64,000 nucleotides of DNA from Pratylenchus scribneri (GCA_030063045.1 JAQSEB010000020.1:186001-250000); one strand, 5' to 3'; positions 51,901 through 62,621 are shown, counted from the first letter of the stretch. Notes: generated from the letters alone by a model not told the origin. Numbers and translations are program-made.

Positions 51901-53549
51901 GTCGGCCACAAATTGATGTCTGTTTGAGGCGGACATGATCAACAGAAGAGCATCCCTTGCCAGCTGGCCAACATCCTCCGGTGCATAGACATAAGGAACG
52001 AGTAGGTCAAAAATGAGGAATGGTTTATGTTGCTGTTCTTCTTGCTTTTCATTCATTGATTCTTCTTCGGTAGAGGCAATGTCCATTTCTTCTTGACTTC
52101 CCGATCGCGGTGTACTGACGGAAGAGTGGAAAAAGAAGTGTAAAAGGGTCTCGTCTTCGGCAATCTTCCGGCATATCTGCAAAAAATGTTGTGGATTAAA
52201 CATTAAGGTTGTAATAACAGTCTAGAAATTTATCCTAAAAGATCTCATCAAGACGCATCTTTTGATTATGTTTTGGCTTTGGGTTTAACCAATTCTAACT
52301 TAGTTTTGAATCATTAAACCAAAATTGGTTTAAGCCGTTTAATACCCTTTAATTGTTGACCAAACAATGACAAATTATATACCATTCAATGCGTCTTGAC
52401 CAGCTCTATCCAATTTTGGGTATATGGTTTGTGAATGCATGACAACCCACTAAACCATTATCCATTAGTTTGTAATCTAATTAAGCAAAATCTCATACCT
52501 GATTGATCAGCCGCACAAAGAATCGGTCGACGGTGGTGGCCAAATATTTTGGTACTTTTTGGATGCTCAATCGTTCATCCGTTGTCTTTCGACACCATTG
52601 GAGCAATTGAAGGAGAGGAATGAGAATGGGTTTGTGGACAAGCAGCGATTGGGGACATTGGCAGCAAGTGACCATGTTCTCATAAATTCGTATCAACATC
52701 ATCTGCAAATTTGAGCCAGTTAAATTAGGTTGTTTTAAGGTTTTTTGGAATTTTGTGACTTGACAGCCTTTAGACCATTAAAAGCAAATTACTCTCATCA
52801 GGTTTGCGTTAAAAATGAATTACCCATCTTCAGGTTTGCGTTAAAAATGAATTACCAATCTTCAGGTTTGCGTTAAAAATGAATTACCCATCTTCAGGTT
52901 TGCGTTAAAAATGAATTACATCTTCAGGTTTTACCCTAAAATGAACTACCAATCTTCAGGTCTTAACTAATATCAAACAGACCAGAGACCAGTTTCATTT
53001 TTATTATTTCGAATCAAAAACCTGGCATCGCTGGATTTGAGGCTGCGGAACTTTCAGTGCCCATTTTTGCACCAATAGGAGAATTTCATCATTGAAGAAT
53101 TGGTCCAGAATAGGTCCAATGCTTGGCTCGGATTGGGCATTCACTTCCATCACAAGTAGTTTGCAAATTGATGTTAAATGTTCGTGAACCTTTGTTCATT
53201 AAGTTAATTGAATTACAATTGCATTATAAACCTTTGCCAGAATGTCCTTATCCATTCGACCTTTTGAAATCAGCGCCTCCAATTTTGCCCAACTTCTCTC
53301 CAGCTCAAGCTCCCATGCGGTTGGATCGGAAGCGAATTCCGCACTGGTCGTCCATTTATTGGCATCATCAAACCATGTTGTTGCGGCATTCGGTGGACCA
53401 AATAGGTCAGACTCAACACTGCTGGTCCATGAATCATCCATGCTTTGTGCACCGGCTGTATTCGGTCTTTGCTGTTCTTCTTCTTCTTGTGACAAAGTTG
53501 GCACAGTCTTCCGCTCTTGCGATGAAAACATTGATCTAAATCTGCGCAT
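45970..53549 (-). CDS. FHIP1: FHIP1-like protein (FTS and Hook-interacting, RAI16/FAM160 family)
   Basis: Component of the FTS-Hook-FHIP complex that links early-endosome cargo to dynein. Fifteen exons: 53232-53549, 53022-53189, 52499-52702, 51886-52176, 51379-51510, 51190-51330, 50695-50883, 50058-50264, 49040-49207, 48585-48823, 47882-48185, 47583-47708, 47354-47540, 46896-47080, 45970-46434, giving 1107 residues. Family landmarks: ARDALLLIMSAS, SDFCHVLAGGLSACFSQLP, LYEFHNALLFANSVAQVAH, VTLSLVRTLLDLRCEDLL, YPQPLMTTYLL and NNFAYAAIVHSQLCQL. A Ser/Glu-rich, probably disordered segment fills residues 600-890, and there is a Gln-rich run after 950. Closest to the FHIP1 rather than FHIP2 branch by these blocks. 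Introns carry 46-bp elements, a 38-bp hairpin array and SINE-like repeats. Confidence 0.92.
46540..46830 (+). repeat. 46-bp-repeat element, ~4 units, right arm truncated (FHIP1 intron)
   Basis: Left arm and about four units are present; the element breaks off just after GGTTTAATGGTTAAAA. Confidence 0.85.
47140..47300 (+). repeat. tRNA-derived SINE-like repeat, family A
   Basis: A box TAGTTAAATGGGTTACCCTC and B box CGGGTTCGAATCCGCTCAGA with the family tail; in an FHIP1 intron. Confidence 0.7.
48235..48500 (-). repeat. 46-bp-family inverted element, 1 unit (FHIP1 intron)
   Basis: Minus orientation; one unit (GGTTTAAACTGTTTAATACC) between the two arms. The arm end GGTATATGGTTTGTGAATGT is shared with other copies. 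Confidence 0.85.
49260..49375 (+). repeat. Left arm only of a 46-bp-family element (FHIP1 intron)
   Basis: AAATGGTTTAGGTATTTGTC through AACGCATTGAATGGTATATA, then a junction to the 38-bp hairpin array that takes the place of the usual 46-bp units. Confidence 0.8.
49395..50010. repeat. 38-bp hairpin minisatellite in an FHIP1 intron
   Basis: About 16 tandem copies of a 38-bp unit (AATCTTAAAGCAATTG plus TCCAGGTCATTTACCTGGACAT). Each unit contains the palindrome TCCAGGT-catt-ACCTGGA. Variation is limited to AAAGC/AAACC and a few point changes. Directly left (49260-49375) is the terminal arm of a 46-bp-family element. Confidence 0.95.
50430..50690 (-). repeat. tRNA-derived SINE-like repeats, family A (two copies, minus)
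   Basis: In an FHIP1 intron; CGGATTCGAACCCGAGACCT is an inverted B box, and the left copy has a small duplication (GGATTCGGAATTCGGACCC). Confidence 0.65.
51670..51825 (+). repeat. tRNA-derived SINE-like repeat, family A (diverged)
   Basis: GGGTCACGGATTCGATTCCA B-box region with the tail ATATGTTTCTACTTACTCTA; in an FHIP1 intron. Confidence 0.55.
52205..52480 (-). repeat. 46-bp-family inverted element, 1 unit (FHIP1 intron)
   Basis: Minus orientation; both arms (TCATCAAGACGCATCTTTTG and CAATGCGTCTTGACCAGCTC) with a single unit between them. Confidence 0.85.
52790..52960. repeat. 32-bp minisatellite in FHIP1 intron 2
   Basis: About five copies of TCTTCAGGTTTGCGTTAAAA plus ATGAATTACCCA. The last units are diverged. 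Confidence 0.9.
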
Positions 53550-53634
53550 TTCTTGTGTCGATATTGGATATTGATTAATTCAATAGATACCTAAATCTAA
53601 TAAATAAAATTGGATAAGAATTGATAAATAGCTT

Positions 53635-53960
53635 TTGGGTATGTGTTCAAGAACAAAGAATTAACTTAATTTGGTAAAATTTAAGTGTTCAAGAACAAGA
53701 ATTAACTTAACTTTGGGTAAAATTTAAGTGTTCAAGAACAAAGAATTAACTTAACTTGGGTAAAATTTAAGTGTTCAAGAACAAAGAATTAACTTAACTT
53801 GGGTAAAATTTAAGTGTTCAAGAACAAAGAATTAACTTAACTTGGGTAAAATTTAAGTGTTCAAGAACAAAGAATTAACTTAACTTGGGTTAATAAATCT
53901 AAGTTTTCAAGAACAAAGAATTAACTTAATTTGGTTAATAAGTGTTCAAGAACAAATAAT
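53635..53960. repeat. 43-bp minisatellite upstream of FHIP1
   Basis: Seven to eight copies of a unit near GTGTTCAAGAACAAAGAATT plus AACTTAACTTGGGTAAAATTTAA. It begins about 85 bp upstream of the FHIP1 ATG and so lies in the presumed promoter or 5' UTR. Confidence 0.9.
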
Positions 53961-54576
53961 TAGCCCATCCAATCTTATAAGAAGAATCTTAATGAACGAA
54001 AACGCACAAAAATGTGAATTCCTCATTGTATAAATTGGTTGTTTTGTTTTTGAAGTTTGGACATTATTTGTGATTACTGATTAAACCTTGGCTTTAAAAC
54101 TAAAAATGAAATAAAAATATTGATGGTTCGTATTCGTACTTCGTACACAAATTGTAAAAAATCAATAAAAATAAGAAAGTTCTTTGTGAAATTGAAATCT
54201 TTAATGATATGATATCAAATAATAATGTCGAGAAAAGCGTCACTTTATTCCAAAATGGTTATTAAATAGGTTATTTTTGCATGTTTTTGGTCGGTCATCA
54301 GCACACAATTTTATTAAAATAAAGGGTGATTTGAATAGCAAAAAACGATTTTAAAAAAAATCAATAATTGAAAGCAACAAAGAAGAAAAAATATGAGGCG
54401 GGGGGGGGCATATATTGTTGTGGAGATGGGGAATTGTCGATGGTCAAAAAATATGGACAAGAAAAAATGAATTTGTAATAAGGGAGGGTGCAAAAATCAT
54501 CAGCATTTTGAAAAAAAAGCATTTGTGGTTTTCTTCAGCTCTTTGGTCAATCCATTCTTAATCAATTTATCATCAT
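53961..54576. other. Gene-free gap between FHIP1 and capping protein alpha
   Basis: AT-rich with a G10 run at about 54402-54411. It should contain the 3' UTR of the capping protein gene. No other feature recognised. Confidence 0.4.
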
Positions 54577-56245
54577 TCATTGCGGCTTCATGTCTGAGGC
54601 AATTCGATAACTATGGCACTTCATCCAATCCAGCTTTGACCGCGTGACCGGCAACTGGCGACGCAACGTTTTGAATGTTCCCTCCATTGTGGATTGACTC
54701 TCTTGGATGGCTTTCTGCATTTAAAATTAGAAATTCTATTAAACTTTATTAGCCGAAAAACCTGGTATTCCGATTCGGCCTCACAAATGGCATTGACCAG
54801 TTCACGGGCGCTGGCTTCCCGATCGGACTGAAAAAAAATTTACTAAATCATTTAATTTGGAGTATTAAAATAGTTTTACGCTGAGTTTGACGTCAATTTG
54901 TTGTTCTTTCTCCGAGATCAATTGCACATTCCCGTCCTCATAATAATGCACTTGAAGGCGCATTTTGCCCATGCATTTGTGCGAATGCGATTTTCCATCG
55001 AATTGAGGCAGCAGCCATTCCGATCGCCAACGACCATTCCTATCATGGAAAAAAACCTTAAGATGGCCTAATAAACCTTAAGATTGCCCAAAAACCTTAA
55101 GATACCCCCAAAAACCTTGAGATGACAAAAAGACCTTAAAATGGCCCGAAAACCTTGATATGACCAACAAAAAACCTTAAGATCGAGACCAAAAGAACTT
55201 ACGATGGCTCACAAGACCTTAAGATGACCATAAAAACATTACTTAAGATGGCCCAAATAACCTAAGGATAGCCTAAAAGATCTTAAGAAGATATTTTGAC
55301 ACAAACCAGTAATTTTTCGGCTTGAATTGATGCGATTCAATGCATAGAACCAGCGTCTTCTCTTTGTGCGGTGTGAACACTGTGGCCACTCCCATCTCGT
55401 GGAAATGTTCGCGCATATATTCGTCCAATTCCTTTAAAAACAAATTTATTAAATGTCTCCAAATTTATTTACCTTTTGCAATGCCTTCCTCCAAGCCTCC
55501 TGCTTCTCTTCCAACTCTTTTGGCCCAGCCGGTTGTGCATCGTGGGCTTCCTTCCGTAAATGATCATATTTGAATGTTTTTCGTGAGTTCGGATCCACGA
55601 ATCGGCCATCGGGCAGTTCGTTGTGCTCAGTAATCAATGTCTATAAAAGCAAATTTTACTAAATTGAAATATCAAATTTGCTTGGCGGAGAATCGGTTCA
55701 ATGGTTTATCCTAGACTCATAAACCTTTAATATCAATCGATAGCGATAGATCTCATCAAGTCGCATTATTTGATTATATTTTGGCTTGGGTATATCCAAT
55801 TCTAACTTAGTTTTGAACCATTAAACCAAAATTGGTTTAAACCGTTTAATTTTAATACCCTTTAATTTTTGACTAAACCATTGGACAAATTATATACCAT
55901 TCAATGCTTCTGGACCAACTCTATACAATTGGGTATATGGTTTGTGAATATAGGACAAACCCTCTTAAACCATTATAATTATTTTCAAGTTTAATCTTTT
56001 TTGGCAAATTAAATAGTTCCAAAAATTCAAACCAATTGTTCAGCACCATCCACTTTGACAGGCACAAATTGTGATTTATTGTACTGTTTCACAGCCTCCA
56101 AACATCCCTTCTCCAACAGTTGGTCATCGCCCAACAGAGTGCGAACATCGTTGAACACTTCGTTGAATTCGCCGGGTGGCGATTGCAACAAAAATTCCGA
56201 TGCAATTCGAACCTTCTCCTCATCGGTAAGTTCGGCGCCAATCAT
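54577..56245 (-). CDS. cap-1: F-actin-capping protein subunit alpha
   Basis: Alpha subunit of the CapZ heterodimer, which caps actin filament barbed ends and also sits in dynactin. Six exons: 56033-56245, 55473-55640, 55307-55431, 54880-55039, 54762-54827, 54577-54714, giving 289 residues (human 286). Family landmarks in order: [91 protein letters not shown] and the C-terminal [18 protein letters not shown]. All intron phases agree. A 46-bp-family element occupies intron 1 and a degenerate minisatellite occupies intron 3. Confidence 0.96.
55050..55290. repeat. Degenerate ~20-bp minisatellite in capping protein intron 3
   Basis: About 12 imperfect copies of AACCTTAAGATGGCCCAAAA; it almost fills intron 55040-55306. 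Confidence 0.8.
55690..55990 (-). repeat. 46-bp-family inverted element, 1 unit (capping protein intron 1)
   Basis: Arms TCTCATCAAGTCGCATTATT and CAATGCTTCTGGACCAACTC with one unit containing a small TTTTAA duplication. Confidence 0.85.
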
Positions 56246-57093
56246 TTTAGATTGTTGATGGATTTAAAATGGTTTAATTTTGTGGTTTTCACTTTTCACT
56301 CGTTGAAAATGCTTCTCGAATTAATAATTTTGTTTGAATTGAATTGGCTGAAATTTGAAAATACTTTAAATTATTAATTTAATCGTGAGAATTTTTTGCC
56401 GAAAGCTTATTAAATTTTTGATGATTGATTTTAGACAAAATAAATCTTATACCATCCGCCGATAAAGCCTATAAAGACGCATGGACTGACATATAGACTG
56501 TCGGCGTTTAATTCAAACCACCAAAAACCAAAATATAGTTTAAACGGTTTAATACCTTGAATTTTGTATTACAAACCATAACATTGATTAGATCAATCGA
56601 CGCATCTTTATGAGCTTTATCGGATGGTTTAAGGTTTATATTGTCTAAGATAAGCATTTTAGGAAATTATCCTAAAAAAACCAAACTTTCGGCAATAGAA
56701 TCCGATCTTTTTGGCAAAAAAGCTCTTCCTTAATTAAATTAAGCATTGAAAATTGAATAATAAAAAATATTAATCAAAATAATATTAAATATCATTTCAT
56801 TCAATTAATTAATTCATAGAAAAGTGAAAAAACTTTATAAAAATCAAAACATTTTAAAATATAAAGTTAGGCCCAAAATAACGAACATTATCTCATATCC
56901 ATATTACGATAAATAATGGAAACCATAGGTAGATTGTGGGAAGGAGTTTTATGATTGACAGGTAAAAATGGACGAACAAAAAACAACTTGAAAAATATAT
57001 CAAAAATCCAATTGTGTTTCCATTACAATGGAAAACCTCAAAATTATCATTATTCTTCATTTCATCTTTCCATTTCCATCCCTTCTTCATTGC
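56246..57093. other. Gap between capping protein and SR gene, with one inverted element
   Basis: Holds a diverged 46-bp-family inverted element at 56440-56650 (AAAGACGCATGGACTGACAT against ATCAATCGACGCATCTTTAT). This is the only clearly intergenic copy in the window. The remainder is AT-rich with no gene. Confidence 0.6.
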
Positions 57094-58417
57094 TCACTTT
57101 GAACGGGACGAGGAACGGGATGAGTGGGCCGAACGTTTCCCTTAAAATTTAATGTGTTTTTGATAAATCAAAATGTGTATTTTTGACCCCACCTCCACCA
57201 CCGGATGCCGAACTGTTGCTGGCACTGCGTGAACGGTGTTTCTTCCTTTTGCTGCCGCTGTCCTTTCCGTTGCTTTTGCTGGCCACGTCATCGCGTCTCG
57301 AGCGTTTTGGTGAAGGCGATCGGGACTTGCGGTTGCTGCGGCGACGTGGTGAACGGGTGCGGCTACGGGAGCGGGTGCGAGAGCGACGACGGTAACCACC
57401 TCCGTATCCTCCTCCTCCTCTTCCGCCATAGCCGTAGTCGTCATATCGGGGACGGGGTGGTGGTGGTGGACCGCGTCTGGAATTTTTGGAAATTTTGAGA
57501 ATTTTTCATAAGAGAAATAAGTTATTTTGCCGAAAAAAAAACACAGAAATTCCGAAATAGAAGTTTATCCTAGACCCCAAAACTATAACTCAATGGTTAG
57601 ATCTCATCAAAACGAATAGATTATGTGCCTAAGTTTTAAACCACTAAACCAAAATTGGTTTAAACTGTTTAATACCCTTTAATTGTTGACCAAACCATGA
57701 CAAATTATATACCATTCAATGCGTCTTGACCAGCTCTATGCAATTTTGCGTATTGGGTATATATGTTCTGAGAATTTAGGACAAACTCTCCTCGTATTTA
57801 CTCTTTTTTTTTCACTATTTCCAATGTCATTTTTGTTTTTATTTTAAAGCAAACCTTCCTCCTCCATTATTTCCTCCATAACGTGGCAGCGCAACAGTGG
57901 TTCTCACTCGGCAATCCCTTATGTAACCGGAAGACATGTCTCGCAATGCGCGTTGTGCATCCTCCGAACGATCGAAGACGACGAAACCGTAGAATGGTGG
58001 ATAACTTAATTGATTGGATTATTGATTAAGTATTAATTGAAGCGGAAAACCTGGCCATCCAGCAGTCAACAATTCGACCATATTTGCCAAAACAATCCTC
58101 AATGTCGACGCGACGAATTGACTCATCCAGATTTCCTAAAATTGTTTTTAAAATAATTCCTAGTTTTATTTGCTTTTATTTTAATTTTTGAACATTTTTT
58201 TTCTAAATTTTGCAACCACAAATCTACCACCAATGTGCAGGCGTTTGGCCCCGGGTGACGGTGAACGGGAGAATGTTGAGCCAGAACGGCGGCGGCGGCG
58301 ACCATCACGACTTCCGCGTCGGCGGCGATCACCGCGATCACGTGAACGCGATCGGGAACGGCTTTGACGGCCACCACCGCTGCTGCGCGATGAGCTTCGG
58401 GATGAGTCCTTGGCCAT
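57094..58417 (-). CDS. SR-type splicing factor (RS-RRM-RS)
   Basis: Five exons: 58231-58417, 58051-58135, 57855-58004, 57193-57476, 57094-57140, giving 250 residues. An N-terminal Arg/Ser region (residues 1-57, RQSRSRSRSRDRGDRRRR) is followed by one RRM from about residue 58, with RNP2 as LHIGNL and RNP1 as FYGFVVF. A Gly/Pro linker (RGPPPPPRPRYDDYGYGGRG) leads to a second RS domain ending SSRSSSRSK. This layout indicates a nuclear pre-mRNA splicing regulator. The exact orthologue (SRSF or RSP number) cannot be set by eye. A splice acceptor (TTTTATTTTAG) at about 58499 suggests a spliced 5' UTR. One intron carries a 46-bp-family element. Confidence 0.88.
57555..57790 (-). repeat. 46-bp-family inverted element, 1 unit (SR gene intron)
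   Basis: Minus orientation; one unit (GGTTTAAACTGTTTAATACC) and the arm CAATGCGTCTTGACCAGCTC. Confidence 0.85.
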
Positions 58418-58573
58418 TTTCTATGCTTGTTCACAATTCGAATTCGTGTTCTTTTTGTTACAGAATTAATCAATCAATCAAATCAATCAATTTCTAAAAT
58501 AAAAAGGGTGGAATGAGGTTTATTTGGAAATTATAGGGATGAAGGAAAAGGCTCTCGATAATTTGAAGCTTAC

Positions 58574-58798
58574 CGAAAATCCCATGAAATTTTTACACAT
58601 ATAACATAAATCAACATTGTTTTGGGAAGTGCATTCAAAAAAGGGAGCACATTTCCAACATAAATCCGCCAAAAATTTCTGTACATTAAAAACGCGAAAC
58701 CCATTTAAAAAATGATGAGCAAAAAATTCATATTCTTCACACTGTGATGGGCGGTTGATTGGGCAAAATGAATAATTTTTGGTGAAAAGTCCATCCAT
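58574..58798 (-). CDS. Candidate Cys-rich exon upstream of the SR gene
   Basis: From ATG at 58798, 75 codons run open to a textbook donor (TTTTCG|GTAAGC). The reading has seven Cys, including LCWKCAPFFEC and LCYMCKNF, and no signal peptide. The next acceptor downstream (about 58499) lies in the SR gene leader; splicing to it in phase would add only seven codons before a stop. It could be a separate short gene, an upstream open frame in an SR transcript, or chance. I do not recognise a family. Confidence 0.3.
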
Positions 58799-59654
58799 CC
58801 AATTAATTGCCGAATCATCACATCATAACCATTTTTGGGCTATGTGGAAGGGATGGGTGTGTGCATTTTCATTTCTCTTTTGATTTTCCACCATTTTTGG
58901 ATGGACACATATGTAGATGACATCATAATATATAAGAGTAAAATGTAGAAAGGGTAAATTTGGGTACAATGTTTAGGGCGGGCCGGAGGACGAGGAGTGA
59001 AACCGTAAGTGCACAAAGTGCAGAATTCTAATATGATGATTGGAGAAAAATATATGTAATGGATCTGTTTTGATTTTATTTTTGTCTGGGATCTCAATCA
59101 GAAATGAAAGCCATGCTAAGAAATAGTAAAGAATAGAACTAAAAAATAGATTTAAAAACCGCTTTTACCTTTATTTAGCATTTTATTTGGAACGGAGAAG
59201 AGGTAAAGGTAAATGGTAAACCAGAAATTTTTCTCGAAACCGAGAATTTTAGACCTTTTTTTCAAAAAAAAATAATTAACCTGCTTTTTTTCCTTTGCTA
59301 CACCACAAAAAATTTATTTCCATTCCAAATGTGCACATTCCACCAATACCAAAACCATTCATATTCATTCCATTTTGCTCACACAACATTATGAATTAAA
59401 AATCCCCATCAATGTGCCCATTGCCAATTATTCACATATATTGGCCATCCACACATCACATAATTCCTTAATTTTGGATGAGCACAAAAAATAGGAAGGA
59501 AGAGGGGCGGGAGTGAATTAGTCTGGGCCAACCGTTAAACATTATTTCGGCTAGAAATGGCCATGGCCACCATACACATTGGCCAACCATTTATGGGTCG
59601 CATCACCAATATCACACCCTATCGCCCCAAAATCAATGCAATGCATGAATGGAA
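58799..59654. other. Gene-free intergenic stretch
   Basis: No coding exon, RNA gene or repeat family recognised between the SR gene region and the hAT insertion. Confidence 0.4.
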
Positions 59655-59662
59655 ATGATGAG
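59655..59662. repeat. Left target-site duplication of the hAT element
   Basis: ATGATGAG directly before the TAGGGCTGG terminus; the identical 8-mer follows the right terminus at 60877-60884. Confidence 0.9.
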
Positions 59663-60876
59663 TAGGGCTGGCAAAAATAGTTGCCAAAAATCGCAAAATA
59701 GTTAACTAGAATAGTTGCCAAAAATCGCAAAATAGTTACATAAATAGTTGCAAAAACCCAAAATAGTTACAAAAATTTCAAAAAAAGTTACAATTTTTTA
59801 TCGAAATAAAAGGTTAAAAATAGAAAAGAGATTTAAAAAATTCATTGATCAGATCGTTCTTGGTTATAATTGCAAATCAGATACATTTCGAGATTATTAA
59901 TGTTGAAACTCATTCGATTATCAGCCAAAATAGACTTATACATAGAGAAAGAACGCTCAACATCACAAGATGTGAGTGGTGACTGGTGAATATTTGTAAA
60001 ATGGAATTAGATTTGGCGAAACATCACAATTATTGTTTTGGCCAGAAAGAATATTGCAGATTTGGGACATGATTTCGATTCCGGGATTATTGGAAACAAT
60101 AAACTTGAATTTCTCTTGAATTTGTTCTGCACTTTCTCCGATTGCCATTTCCATTTCATCTTGTACTTCGCCAAAGATTTGCAATTGTTCATAAATGGAT
60201 AGGCCTTGTTTTTCCAATTTTGTGATCGATTCGGCCAATTTGGCAAAATTAGATTGGATATAGGCGAGGTCCTGCCAAACAGCAGATGAGGCCAAATCGA
60301 ATGTGAATTGGTCGGGAATATTTGAGGTTGTTGCGTCCAAAAATTGTTGTTTTTGTCGTTTTTCCTTTTCTGAAACTCGAAGAAGGGCACGTCTATGCTT
60401 CAATGTTTCATTGTGTTGTTTTAAATGACCAAATAGTATTGTAGAACAATTTTGTTGAATAACCTTTTGTTGAACAAATTCCCGTTGTCTATTGGTCGTT
60501 GTAAATTTTATATAAACCTGTTGTTGACACGCTTCACAATAAATCCCTTTACCCTCTTTGGTAGTATTGATTGTATAAACTGAATTTCCATTTAATCGAT
60601 CAATCCACTGGCGAAACAATGCATATTTTGTATTATTTGGTGGCATTTTTAAGAAATTTCCAAAAAAAGTTATATAAAATAGTTGTTTTGGGCTGAAATA
60701 GTGATCAAATAGTTAAATAGTTGCAAAGGTAGCAAAATAGTTAAAAATAGTGAAAAAAGTTGAAAAAAAGTTCAATATTTTGGGCTCAAACCAAGTTAGA
60801 TATGTTTTTTATTGCGTTTTTATGCATAAATAATGCTCCGCATAAAATAGTTAAATAACTATATTTGCCAGCCCTA
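59663..60876 (-). mobile_element. hAT transposon, 1214 bp, with intact TIRs and 8-bp target duplication
   Basis: Ends are TAGGGCTGGCAAAAATAGTT and AACTATATTTGCCAGCCCTA, complementary except for one base. The element is flanked on both sides by ATGATGAG (59655-59662 and 60877-60884), an 8-bp target duplication as made by hAT transposases. Both subterminal regions carry many AATAGTT words (59690-59790 and 60680-60850), like transposase-binding repeats. Between them is one gene (59842-60646) for a BED-finger protein with a hAT dimerisation motif but no room for a full catalytic domain. Confidence 0.92.
59842..60646 (-). CDS. Short hAT-derived protein: BED-type finger plus hAT C-terminal dimerisation motif
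   Basis: Exon 60023-60646 (208 codons) and exon 59842-59982, joined by a 40-nt intron (GAT|GTTTCG...TTCACCAG|TCA) that keeps phase; 254 residues. Cys37 and Cys40 (IYCEACQQQ) with His78 and His84 (HLKQHNETLKH) make a BED-like zinc finger for DNA binding. Exon 2 reads SPLTSCDVERSFSMYKSIL, then LADNRMSFNINNLEMYL, the conserved hAT dimerisation block. The RNase H-like core, normally several hundred residues, is missing. Read unspliced, the frame would end at 227 residues without the dimerisation block. Possible roles: a transposition repressor, a DNA-binding partner, or a passive remnant. Confidence 0.8.
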
Positions 60877-60884
60877 ATGATGAG
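60877..60884. repeat. Right target-site duplication of the hAT element
   Basis: ATGATGAG directly after the CCAGCCCTA terminus, matching 59655-59662 exactly. Confidence 0.9.
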
Positions 60885-61867
60885 CAAGGAAGAACAGAAC
60901 CATAAAAAAATAGGAAGATATGAAAATGAATGGTGGGTAGGTAGCCTCCTCATCCTTTTGTATTGCTTGCTCATTTGTGATGTTTGCATTTATGATTGGA
61001 TGCATTGTTGGCATTGCCATTTGATTTTTTCTTTTTCACAAAGAAAAAGGAAGGAGGTGATTGTGCGTTGCCAAAACAACAGTCTAATGGCTCGCCCATC
61101 CCTTCTTCTCGGTCGGTCGGCAGGTACAACAGCCATTAATTTTTTATTGTCAAATGGCCTCCACATTTTACTTTTTCAGTCGCCACTCTCCAATTTTATA
61201 GGTAGTTCACCTTTCTAAATATGAATATGATGGTGATGCGTAGATAGAAATTAACAAATTTGATGGGGTACGAGAATTGATTCGGTGAATTGTGAAAATA
61301 ATCGAGACAGCGCCCGCCCCGCCAGCAGCAGCGTTCGCCGAGAAAGGGGCGAAGACATTTTATCCAAACCGGTTTTTGCTATTTACAGGCAGGGGCAGGG
61401 ATTAAACCAAAAAACCAATGACGATTTCGGATTTATCATGTTGGAAAACCCTATAATGATAATGAGTTTCAAAACATACATTTGTAAATGTCAAACTAAC
61501 AAAAACATGGTTTGATTGAAATGCTTTATTTAAAAACAACAGAAAAGAGGAAACTCGCAAACATAGAAGCAAAGTTGCATCTGGAATGCAAAATTTTCGG
61601 CGTACAAATACTTTTCAGATTTCGCATAAATTTTTAAATTTTCTTTATAAATCCCAAGTTCAAACCTAGCTATAATCCAAGCATTGACCTTAAGTAAGAC
61701 CCTAGCTGAAAAACTAAGGTTTAGGTTTTCTACCCTTCACTTTTGTAAAATTTAGGACTCTAAGGAAGTTCCCATTTTCCAAATCACACATCTTATTATC
61801 AATAATTAATTACTATTTATTAGATAGCGAAATAAATTTACATAAATTATCATCGAGAAAGGAAAAT
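60885..61867. other. Gene-free stretch between hAT insertion and coiled-coil gene
   Basis: Contains a small GC-rich patch (61300-61345). Open frames here lack splice context or family similarity. It should hold the promoter of the gene at 61868. Confidence 0.4.
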
Positions 61868-62304
61868 ATGGACACTTCATTGCTCAATGAATTGCGCGAA
61901 CGTCGCCGATCCAGGCTGCAGACTTCATCCGAAAATACGAGTATTTAATACATTTAAATGCTCAAATTTATAATATTGTTTTCTTTTAGCTCAAAACACC
62001 TCAGCAACCCTCTCGTTTATGGCAAAACCAACAGCGGAACAGGAAGCTCATCGTGAACAATTGGAGAAAGCAAAGGCCAAACGCGAAAAACTTGCGGAAT
62101 TGGAACAAATGAAGGTTTTAATTTAAATTGTTATTCTCATCTATAACTTCGTTATTTTTATAGATGAAAACGGCCCAATTAAAGGCGGCAGTTTCCTCAT
62201 TGGAAGGCCAAATTGCCGAAACCACCAATGCCATTCGTGAATTGAAGTCTCAGCTGGCCTTTGCTATCCAAATGTCGGGCAAAAATGCGAACAAGGGTGG
62301 TTGA
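61868..62304 (+). CDS. Small coiled-coil protein, unknown function
   Basis: Three exons: 61868-61940, 61990-62114, 62164-62304, joined in phase to 112 residues. The N-terminus MDTSLLNELRERRRSRLQTS is basic, then SFMAKPTAEQEAHREQLEKA. From residue 50 onward the chain is a continuous heptad-like helix rich in Lys, Glu, Ala and Leu (LKAAVSSLEGQIAETTNAIR), ending GKNANKGG. No signal peptide or membrane segment. Introns are 48-49 nt, typical for nematodes. I do not recognise the family. The gene lies 317 bp upstream of the valyl-tRNA synthetase start on the same strand, so co-transcription is possible but unproven. Confidence 0.75.
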
Positions 62305-62621
62305 TGTGATCTCAAGAATGAATGTAGAGGCTGAAGGATATCGGACAATCTGCCAATCTTTGACTATTTATTTATATTATTGGATAATTTTAATGGTTTT
62401 TTGGACATAATTCCACCCTATTTATGTTGCCTTTCATCAATGTTTTAATGGATTTTTGACACGAGATAAAAATGAATCAAAATTTTGTGTATTTAAATCG
62501 ATATATTGTTTTAAAATCTTTTTAAATATTACTTTTATTATTTGATAAAAGCATAGGTAGGATCATTTTTTTAAAAAAAAGTTAATTAGAATTATCATTC
62601 ATCGGCAATTAATTAACGACA

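Noticed and set aside
59963..60001. Unspliced C-terminus of the hAT gene (227-residue form)
   Set aside because: The 40-nt intron restores the conserved hAT dimerisation block in phase, so the spliced form is preferred; the unspliced form remains possible but less likely.
60865..61218. 117-codon plus-strand frame next to the hAT element
   Set aside because: It begins inside the hAT terminal repeat and has no family similarity or splice context.
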